A stretch of DNA of 64,000 nt from Ostreibacterium oceani (lineage in GTDB: Bacteria; Pseudomonadota; Gammaproteobacteria; Cardiobacteriales; Ostreibacteriaceae). The notes under the pieces were generated by a model. The model was not told the origin of the DNA. It did not search any database and saw nothing but the letters and a program-made list of their open reading frames with translations. Below, piece after piece: positions 56,360-64,000 of this stretch. Position numbers and translations under genes: made by a program. The stretch spans positions 1 to 64,000 of the forward strand of contig NZ_WHNW01000011.1 of the NCBI RefSeq assembly GCF_009362845.1. Direction: 5' to 3'. Within the stretch, counting starts at the first letter, position 1; each line of letters starts with the position of its first letter.

Positions 56360-56367
56360 CTATTGAA

Positions 56368-56398
56368 CAAAAGCCACTGATCGAATACGTGGCTTTTG
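56368..56398 (+). terminator. Terminator after asd
   Basis: CAAAAGCCAC (56368-56377) pairs with GTGGCTTTTG (56389-56398), 10 bp, followed by GGGTTGTGCTTTTTG. It ends the leu-asd block just before the convergent MATE gene. Confidence 0.75.
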
Positions 56399-56428
56399 GG
56401 GTTGTGCTTTTTGTGCTGCAGCGGGCTG

Positions 56429-57790
56429 TCAGTGGGTTGGCAGAATTTGCGGGCGAGTTAAGTGGATAAACTTACGTGCTTCTAGCGTTGCGGTAATGGT
56501 TAAACCAATGGCGAGTCCCAGCCATAATCCGTAGGCACCTTTGTCCAAGGTAAAAGCGAGCAGTAACGCTACCGGCATACCAATAAGCCAATAACCAATA
56601 ATAGCGTAGTGCATGGGGGCTTTGGTCTGTTCTAAGCCACGCAGCGCCCCCGCGCCACAGACTTGGATGGCGTCTGGGATTTGAAAAATAGCGGCGATAG
56701 TGAGCAGCCCCACCGCGAGGGTCAATACGGCGGTATCATGGCTATAAAGTCTGGCAATATTTTCGCCAAATAAGACAATATTTAGAATAGAAAAGACCAT
56801 AAACAACGCACCAAGCCCCATGCCTGATAACCCAATGACTCTCGCCTTGGCTAAGTCATTGTGGGCCATGGCTCGCCCAATCCTTGCGGTTAGTGCCATG
56901 CTAATCCCCAGCGGTATCATAAATACAAGTGACGCATAGTTAAAGGCGATTTGGTTGGCTGCTGCTGTTGTGACCCCCATTCGTCCTGATAGCATGACCA
57001 CAAACGCAAACATACCGACTTCAAGCAATAACGCAACAGCATTGGGCAATCCCAGCGAAAAAAAACGCTGAATGGTCAGCAAAGCGGGGCGAGAGAATGC
57101 TTGCATTAGCCGATAGTGTCGTGTCTTTTGACTAGATAACAAATAGCCCCAAGAGACAAAAAACACAATGACAATGCTAATCACACTAGACAGCGCAATG
57201 CCTGCGGCCCCCATTTTGGGGAAACCAAATAATCCGTGGATAAAAATATAATTACCAATAATGTTAATAGGGATAGACAAGGCGGTAATTAGCATAACGA
57301 TTTTTGCGTTTTCTATTCCTTCGTTAAAAAAACGTGTCGGCAACATCAACGCCAAAAAAGGAATGCCAATTGCCATTACGCGTAAATAGTCGGTGGCAGG
57401 CGCGATAATGATGGATTGGACGCCCACCCAGACCATTAGCCACGGCATATACCAAATCAAAATCATCCCGACAATGCCCACAATAAGCGCTGTCCAAACA
57501 TTTTGCTGAAAAAGGTGGCGTAGTTGTTCAGTGTTGCCTTTGGCGTGGGTTTTGGCAATCATGGGGGTGAGTGTCATACAAATGCCAATGATAATGAGCG
57601 CAACCACATCCCAGAGGATAATGCCTTGCGCCACTGCAGCCAGTGTTAGTTTGCCATCGCTACTGGCCATAATGCTGTCGATAGTGACAATCGACATTTG
57701 TAGCAGCTGGTTGAGGATAAATGGCGCACCAATCACCAAAGTGCGCTTGCCTTCAGCGAAATAATCAGCCAGTGAGTTTGAAGCGTCCAT
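56429..57790 (-). CDS. MATE family efflux transporter (NorM-like)
   Basis: About 453 residues from ATG 57790 (a GTG at 57796 is also possible); 12 membrane segments. Typical MATE features are the N-terminal PFILNQLLQMSIVTIDSIM, GICMTLTPMIAKTHAKG and the second-half repeat GLPNAVALLLEVGMFAFVVM. It exports drugs or metabolites with Na+ or H+ antiport at the inner membrane. It starts 26 bp after the DUF1963 gene on the same strand. Confidence 0.9.
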   Translation of the reverse strand: MDASNSLADYFAEGKRTLVIGAPFILNQLLQMSIVTIDSIMASSDGKLTLAAVAQGIILWDVVALIIIGICMTLTPMIAKTHAKGNTEQLRHLFQQNVWTALIVGIVGMILIWYMPWLMVWVGVQSIIIAPATDYLRVMAIGIPFLALMLPTRFFNEGIENAKIVMLITALSIPINIIGNYIFIHGLFGFPKMGAAGIALSSVISIVIVFFVSWGYLLSSQKTRHYRLMQAFSRPALLTIQRFFSLGLPNAVALLLEVGMFAFVVMLSGRMGVTTAAANQIAFNYASLVFMIPLGISMALTARIGRAMAHNDLAKARVIGLSGMGLGALFMVFSILNIVLFGENIARLYSHDTAVLTLAVGLLTIAAIFQIPDAIQVCGAGALRGLEQTKAPMHYAIIGYWLIGMPVALLLAFTLDKGAYGLWLGLAIGLTITATLEARKFIHLTRPQILPTH

Positions 57791-57815
57791 ACGCACTAAT
57801 CAGCGAAACGATAAA

Positions 57816-58724
57816 TCAATGGCAATCCCAGTGAAACCAAAGCGATGCGAAGTTTTTATTGCGTAAGTCGTCGGGTCTAATAAAAAAGTGACCAACCCCG
57901 TTATCCCCCCACATAATGTCATTATCGCCGTCCATATCGGTATCGATTTGTAGCAGTAATTGGTAACTGGTGTCTGTGCGTGGGTCAGTTTGTGTAAAGT
58001 AGGGCGCACCCAATAGTTTATGCCCCTCTGCGGTGGCAGTACGCTGTATGGCGTCGTAAAACTGCTCGGCTTCTTTGTCAGACACCGTAACATCTTCTAA
58101 TACATTGAATGGGTTGGTTTGCATGGCTGCGGCTAATTCAATGGTGTCAATATTGGGGTAGTCGATTGCCGATTCAAAGGTTAAATAGTGTGCGCCAAAG
58201 ACGGGGACTAGCGCTTCGTTGTCGATTTCACCCTCGCCCTTGATTGTACTGGGATTGGTGGTATCAAGGGTAGGGAGCTGGCTGGCTTCCCAGTAATAGT
58301 AACGAACCGCTTGGGCATCATTGCGTGCATGGTTGTTTATATCGTCAGCGCTATTCTTATTATCACCCCCATCCTCATCCTCATCGAAGTTGGCACCATA
58401 ATAAGGGTCATACATGGGAATGAAAATCTGTAACAAGCCGTCTTTGGGCAGTGCTGAGGGTAGGTTAATCTCGGCGAAATTGATTTGTGCCAGCAAATAA
58501 AGCGGTCGACCCGTTGAATCGACTGGTTTGTCAGGTGTTTTTTGGGGTGTGCCCTCAGCTGAGTTTTCGGGTGATTTTTCAGGTGAGTTATCAGGCCAAA
58601 ACGGCGTGCCGCCAAACTTACTGGCTAGTGGGTTGGTGTCGTTGGGCTGGTATTTCGCGTGGATACGAATGGCTGATTGCTGGCTTTGCTCAAATGCCTT
58701 TTGAAATTCGATGGGAATAAACAT
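57816..58724 (-). CDS. DUF1963 (YwqG-like) protein
   Basis: 302 residues. SKFGGTPFWPDN, LYLLAQINFAEINLP, KDGLLQIFIPMYD, a Glu/Asp-rich stretch (DEDEDGG), then LGAPYFTQTDPR and LLLQIDTD near the end fit the YwqG/DUF1963 family, whose role is unknown. A Pro/Lys/Ser low-complexity insert (NSPEKSPENSAEG) breaks the first motif at about residues 45-75. Cytoplasmic. Cotranscribed with the MATE gene. Confidence 0.8.
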   Translation of the reverse strand: MFIPIEFQKAFEQSQQSAIRIHAKYQPNDTNPLASKFGGTPFWPDNSPEKSPENSAEGTPQKTPDKPVDSTGRPLYLLAQINFAEINLPSALPKDGLLQIFIPMYDPYYGANFDEDEDGGDNKNSADDINNHARNDAQAVRYYYWEASQLPTLDTTNPSTIKGEGEIDNEALVPVFGAHYLTFESAIDYPNIDTIELAAAMQTNPFNVLEDVTVSDKEAEQFYDAIQRTATAEGHKLLGAPYFTQTDPRTDTSYQLLLQIDTDMDGDNDIMWGDNGVGHFFIRPDDLRNKNFASLWFHWDCH

Positions 58725-58957
58725 ATTGCCGATGGATTGGGGTTGACTTAATACCTTATTATACCCTTATTATACCGACTTTATCCGTAGACTGAGAAAT
58801 TAATACACCAACAGGTGGCGGTGATTTTTATTCTGTTATGATTTTACGGTAGTGGCACTGATATTATAGTGGATTTAGCGGTTAGCTGATGCTTACTTGG
58901 TGCTGTTCAAAAAATGAACAATGTAAAAAACCAAGTAGTAACCACGTTTCCACAGAG

Positions 58958-58992
58958 TTATCCACAGCTTTATCCACGAATTTTGTGGGTAA
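58958..58992. promoter_or_regulatory. Cluster of DnaA-box-like sites
   Basis: TTATCCACA at 58958-58966 (perfect), TTATCCACG at 58970-58978, and TGTGGGTAA (reverse of TTACCCACA) at 58984-58992; a further perfect TTATCCACA at 59353-59361. Confidence 0.6.
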
Positions 58993-59713
58993 CTCTGACT
59001 AAATTTAGTCATGGCGCGCTGCTATTAAAAAATGACATAGCCTGATTAATTGACATTTTTCTGTCATATTTCTTTAAGTTTTTCAGTAGCAGTCACCTGA
59101 TTTATTTTCCTTAATAAATTCGTTCTCGAATCTTGTGTATAATTAAATCAATTAAAAAACAAATAGTTAAATAATATTGTTTTTTGACGGCGCTGTTTTT
59201 TGATGATTTTTAAACGAAATCATGCTGCTTTTCTCAAAGTGAATTTGCATGAAATAAATGTCATCTCGTGATAAGTTTGAGTATCACGCTATTGGTAAGG
59301 GGTTTGCCGATGTCAATAAAAAAAATGAAAAAAATGACTTGACGAATTCAATTTATCCACAAGCCGATGAAACACAAATTTTATGTACTGTTTGGTGTAA
59401 GAATTAGTCGACAATTTGAGCGAAGGTGATGTGAGAAAATTCCGTAAAAATGCAAAATAAGGGGCGTGAAATAGCAGGCATGCCTAGGCAAATTGATAAT
59501 CTTTACGCGCCGCCAATTAATCGCCTCATTATAGCCATCATTATAGGCCTTATTATAGCATCAGTGTAACCCTCGCTATAAATCTCGGTATAAATTTTGG
59601 CATGGGCCCAGTCTATAAAAATGGGTTTGCAGTGATGCCAATCTAACAGATGCTTAAAGGTATTTAAAGGTATTTAAAAGTACTTATAAAGGTACTTAAA
59701 AGTACTTAATAGG

Positions 59714-59744
59714 GGCAGTCAGGTAAGGTATTGCCTGCTCCCCT
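59714..59744 (-). terminator. Possible terminator after adhC
   Basis: AGGGGCAGTCAGG can pair with CCTGCTCCCCT around an AT loop, with an internal bulge. It lies about 70 bp downstream of the minus-strand adhC stop. Confidence 0.35.
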
Positions 59745-59789
59745 GTTGTTAATTTATCCCTTTATTTTACGTAGGCGACGATACGCTAA

Positions 59790-60999
<1,210 letters not shown>

Positions 61000-61045
61000 A
61001 ATTGGACAAGGATGCGATGAACGGGGTGAACGATACAAGCGAATA

Positions 61046-61105
61046 TCCGATAAGCAAATTTTCGATAAGCGGATGTTCGATAAGCGAATGTTCGATAAGC
61101 GAATT
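61046..61105. repeat. 15-bp tandem repeat, about four copies
   Basis: Unit TTCGATAAGCGAATG (with variants) in the gap between adhC and aroK. Confidence 0.9.
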
Positions 61106-61341
61106 ATCTAAGTCGCGACAAAGCAATCGCAACGAAGCAAGTCTCAACTAAGCGTTATTTGTCATTTTTGTCAGCTTAGCCATATAAGTTATCGAATAAT
61201 GCGCTTAAAATCAACCAATGGATAAAACAATGGAGAGAAATTGTGTATTTACATTGCGTATTTTAGTTGAGTGCCATGAAAAAATAGGCAAAAAATATGC
61301 CTTAAAATCAAGCTATGCTAAAATAAAAAAATCTCACGCTA

Positions 61342-61389
61342 GGTGAATAGTTGGGTGAATAGTTGGGTGAATGGCTGGGTCAATAGCTG
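61342..61389. repeat. 12-bp tandem repeat upstream of aroK
   Basis: GGTGAATAGTTG and variants, four copies. Just before it TATGCTAAAAT (about 61314-61324) is a plausible -10 region for aroK, after a small AGGCA/TGCCT hairpin at 61286-61302. Confidence 0.85.
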
Positions 61390-61481
61390 GATGAATAAAA
61401 ACAACAAAGCGGAAGTGGTGAAAGACTTGTTTTTGGGTCAGTTTGGGGCGCGTTTGAGGCACGTTTGGGGGAGAAAGTCGG

Positions 61482-62009
61482 GTGATAGAATTAACAGGTA
61501 ATATTGTTTTGGTCGGTCCGATGGGCGCGGGTAAAACAACCTTGGGCAAAAAAATCGCCCAGCATTTTCACGTGCCGTTTATTGATGTCGATGATACTAT
61601 CGAGCAACACTTGGGGGTCGATATTCAGACCATTTTTGATACCGAAGGCGAGTCAGGATTTAGGAGCCGTGAAGCGGCTGTGCTTGATAAAATCTTTGAA
61701 ACGAATCATTGTGCCGTGATTGCAACAGGCGGTGGTTGCGTATTGACAGAGGCCTGTCGTCAAATGATTATGCGTCAGCGGCTGGTTGTCCATACAGACG
61801 TTGGGCTAAACCAACAGTATATCCGTCTGCGTCATGATAAAAAGCGGCCGATTCTGCAACAAGGCAATCTAAAAAACACGCTAAAGCGATTGCGCGCCGA
61901 ACGCCATGAATTATACTGCGGCGTGGCAGATCTCTATTTACTGACTGATGGACGTAGTTTTCGTTCGATGATCCAATGCGTTGAATCCGCATTAACTGAT
62001 CAAGTATAG
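61482..62009 (+). CDS. aroK: Shikimate kinase
   Basis: 175 residues with GTG start and RBS GGGGGAGA. Walker A GPMGAGKTTLGK, the shikimate-binding FIDVDDTIE, GESGFRSREAAVL, ATGGGCVL and the lid KKRPILQ are all present. It phosphorylates shikimate with ATP in chorismate synthesis. aroB, the usual partner, does not follow. Confidence 0.95.
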   Translation: MIELTGNIVLVGPMGAGKTTLGKKIAQHFHVPFIDVDDTIEQHLGVDIQTIFDTEGESGFRSREAAVLDKIFETNHCAVIATGGGCVLTEACRQMIMRQRLVVHTDVGLNQQYIRLRHDKKRPILQQGNLKNTLKRLRAERHELYCGVADLYLLTDGRSFRSMIQCVESALTDQV

Positions 62010-62011
62010 CA

Positions 62012-62962
62012 ATGCCAGCGACAATGCCAACGAAAAAATACATCATGATTTATCACCCCGATAATCATTATCTGACAGGGTTTGTCTCGCAATTGCAAAG
62101 CGCATTGCCTAATCACCAAGTATCCAAATGGTCTGCTGGTATGGCGGTAGACTATTTGCTGGCATGGCAGCCCAACGCATCGGTTATGCAGACGCCTAAT
62201 TTATCGGTGTTGTTTAGTTTAGGTGCGGGTGTTGACGCGTTATTGAGGCAAGCGAAGGATTTGGATTTGTCTGTCCCAATCGTTCGTCTAGTCGATGCGG
62301 GTATGGGGGCGCAAATGTTTGAAATGGCATTGTACGCAACGTTGGTTTATTCGCGTGATTTTCAGCGGCTTGCCAATGCACAGCAGCAAAAACGCTGGCT
62401 AGATATATTATCACTAAAGCGCTTGCCATTTACGACACCTATCGGGATTTTGGGGTTAGGGGCGTTAGGTGGGTTTGTTGCTAGCAAAATGGCGGCATTG
62501 GGGTATTCTGTCAGTGGCTATTCCCGAGACAAAAAAGTCATCTCGGGTGTGACGTGCTACTGTGGCGATGCATTATCTGAATTGCTCAACCGCAGCGAAG
62601 TGCTTATTAATTTATTACCGCTAACCCCGCAGACGCAAGGCATTTTAAATAAACAGTTAATGGCGCAATTGCCACGCGGCGCGTTTTTGGTCAATCTGGC
62701 GCGCGGTGAGCATTTGGTGGAAGATGACTTGCTATGGGCGTTAGATAATGGCGTGCTATCGGGGGCGCTACTCGATGTGTTTCAAGTCGAGCCATTGCCT
62801 GTCACGCACCCCTTTTGGACGGATGAACGGATTATCATCACACCACACATTGCGGCGCTGACACAACAGGATGACGCCGTCGCGCAAATTGTCAATAATA
62901 TCCACGCGTTTGAAGCGGGTCAGCCAATGACAGGGGTGGTGGATAGAGAAGCGGGCTATTGA
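62012..62962 (+). CDS. D-2-hydroxyacid dehydrogenase, glyoxylate/hydroxypyruvate reductase A-like
   Basis: 316 residues (a second ATG at 62024 is also possible). Substrate-domain sequence VLFSLGAGVDAL and the NAD(P) site GILGLGALGGFVASKMAALG are followed by NLARGEHLVEDDLLWALDNG and LDVFQVEPLP, with the catalytic His in ITPHIAALT, a set typical of GhrA. It reduces glyoxylate or hydroxypyruvate. Two bases separate it from aroK, so they are co-transcribed. The stop is inside an 11-bp repeat. Confidence 0.9.
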   Translation: MPATMPTKKYIMIYHPDNHYLTGFVSQLQSALPNHQVSKWSAGMAVDYLLAWQPNASVMQTPNLSVLFSLGAGVDALLRQAKDLDLSVPIVRLVDAGMGAQMFEMALYATLVYSRDFQRLANAQQQKRWLDILSLKRLPFTTPIGILGLGALGGFVASKMAALGYSVSGYSRDKKVISGVTCYCGDALSELLNRSEVLINLLPLTPQTQGILNKQLMAQLPRGAFLVNLARGEHLVEDDLLWALDNGVLSGALLDVFQVEPLPVTHPFWTDERIIITPHIAALTQQDDAVAQIVNNIHAFEAGQPMTGVVDREAGY

Positions 62963-62988
62963 TGGGTTATTGATGGGTTATTGGATGA
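62956..62988. repeat. 11-bp stop-spanning repeat
   Basis: CTATTGATGGG, TTATTGATGGG, TTATTGGATGA; the TGA (62960-62962) is copied in the second unit. Confidence 0.85.
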
Positions 62989-63085
62989 GTTAGCGGTTTA
63001 TTGATGGCGTGCGTGACGAGGGTGAGCGATAGGGGCGGGACTAGAGATAGAGGCTAGAGATAGCACTAGCACTAGGCTAAAGCCA

Positions 63086-63115
63086 CCCCGTTAGTGATTG
63101 GCGGATATAACGGGG
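63086..63115. terminator. Possible terminator between convergent genes
   Basis: CCCCGTTA (63086-63093) and TAACGGGG (63108-63115) form an 8-bp stem between the GhrA-like gene and cysK. There is no T run. Confidence 0.4.
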
Positions 63116-63185
63116 CGGTCAAAGCGGCTCGGTGTGTCAAAATGTAAAATAACGATGGCATTACACGACGGCATTACACGACGTA

Positions 63186-64000
63186 TTACTGCGCGATGTC
63201 GTATAAAAAGGTCGTTAGGTAACGCTCACCATTCGATGGGGTGATGGTGACAATTTGCTTTCCTGGTTCATTTTTTGCAAATTGTTGTGCGACATAGGCC
63301 ATTGCGCCACCTGAAATACCGACTAATACACCTGCTGATTTAGCGAGTTCACGCGCGACTCTGACCCCATCGTCGACGTTGACTTGAAAAACCTCATCAT
63401 AAAGACTGGTATCTAATACAGTGGGAATAAAACCTGCCCCAATGCCTTGGATTTTATGTGGTGCAGGGGGCTCGCCCGATAACACGGCGGATTCAATTGG
63501 TTCTACGGCGATGATTTTCAGATTGGGGTTTTTCTCTTTTAAATATTTGCCCGCGCCGGTTATCGTACCGCCCGTGCCAACGCCCGAGATAAAAATATCA
63601 ATATTGCCACCAGTTTGCTCCCAGATTTCAGGGCCAGTGGTTCGATAATGAATATCGGGGTTGGCTGGGTTATCAAATTGCCTAGCGAGAAAGGCGTTGG
63701 GACTGTTTTCGGCTAACTCACTGGCTTTGGCAACGGCACCTTTCATGCCGAGTTCTTTGGGCGTGAGTACCAATTTGGCGCCATAGGCTGTCAGTAGTTT
63801 GCGGCGTTCTAGGCTCATGCTTTCAGGCATGGTAATCGTCAATGGGTAGCCTTTGGCGGCAGCGATGCAGGCCAGCCCAATGCCTGTGTTGCCCGATGTG
63901 GCTTCGATAATTTCCATACCAGGTTTAAGCTCACCGTTGGCTTCTGCCGTCTCGATGATGCTGAGTGCGATGCGGTCTTTTACACTAAAGCCCGGGTTAA
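63186..64000 (-). CDS. cysK: Cysteine synthase A, cut by the right edge
   Basis: The frame stays open to the window edge, so the 5' end is missing. Beyond the first internal Met it reads [16 protein letters not shown], which holds the PLP lysine, then [12 protein letters not shown] for substrate binding, [16 protein letters not shown] for the PLP phosphate, and [10 protein letters not shown]. It makes cysteine from O-acetylserine and sulfide. About 271 residues of an expected 310-320 are present. Its stop is next to an imperfect 13-bp repeat (GGCATTACACGAC, about 63157-63184). Confidence 0.95.
   Translation of the reverse strand, partial: NPGFSVKDRIALSIIETAEANGELKPGMEIIEATSGNTGIGLACIAAAKGYPLTITMPESMSLERRKLLTAYGAKLVLTPKELGMKGAVAKASELAENSPNAFLARQFDNPANPDIHYRTTGPEIWEQTGGNIDIFISGVGTGGTITGAGKYLKEKNPNLKIIAVEPIESAVLSGEPPAPHKIQGIGAGFIPTVLDTSLYDEVFQVNVDDGVRVARELAKSAGVLVGISGGAMAYVAQQFAKNEPGKQIVTITPSNGERYLTTFLYDIAQ

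Overview
The window reads as chromosomal DNA of a gammaproteobacterium of moderate GC. The reasons are the thrS-infC-rpmI-rplT-pheS-pheT-ihfA block, the arginine succinyltransferase (AST) pathway, a leuCDB-asd block with a divergent LysR gene as in pseudomonads, and a Cus-type copper efflux operon. The genus cannot be named from sequence alone. No rRNA, tRNA, CRISPR array, IS element or prophage was seen.

Layout. 1-1922: a small secreted-protein locus that looks partly broken, with a lipoprotein gene lying between two minus-strand fragments. 2111-6138: cfa, an MFS transporter, a DUF3833 lipoprotein and an SDR, a lipid-modification operon ended by a terminator near 6403-6425. 6641-10726: a polar amino-acid ABC transporter with a creatininase-family hydrolase inside the operon. 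10865-17644 (minus): an RND copper/silver efflux operon (small Cys/His-rich protein, CusB-, CusA- and CusC-like), followed by a ferric-reductase-like flavocytochrome (17819-19150, minus). 19283-25845 (minus): astC, an M20 hydrolase, astA, astD, astB, with a divergent LysR gene. 27065-30344: a secreted protein with a C-terminal anchor, a PQQ-type sugar dehydrogenase and an ICMT-like methyltransferase. 30405-34385 (minus): a HisA-like protein and a GtrA/GtrB/GT-C glycosylation cluster. 34775: dodecin. 35354-42479: translation and nucleoid housekeeping genes. 42746-49419: a ferredoxin-type reductase, Wzm/Wzt polysaccharide exporter, glycosyltransferase and two novel membrane proteins. 49497-56279: LysR, leuC, leuD, GST, an AT-rich membrane gene, leuB, asd. 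56429-58724 (minus): a MATE transporter and a DUF1963 protein. 58725-59812: a 1.1 kb AT-rich gap with DnaA boxes. 59813-64000: adhC/frmA, aroK, a GhrA-like reductase, and cysK running off the edge.

The most unusual property is an abundance of short tandem duplications. Inside genes the periods are multiples of three (6, 9, 12, 15, 18 bp) and make low-complexity tails or inserts, even in PheT. Between genes 11-, 13-, 14- and 17-bp periods are common. About a dozen genes carry tandem duplications that begin inside the last codons and repeat the stop codon itself. This stop-spanning duplication pattern is the best candidate for something undescribed. Other points of interest are an M20 hydrolase in the place of AstE, an apparent ATA start codon for infC, the DnaA-box cluster, a 21-bp perfect inverted repeat next to dodecin, and a HisA paralogue with an altered catalytic residue.
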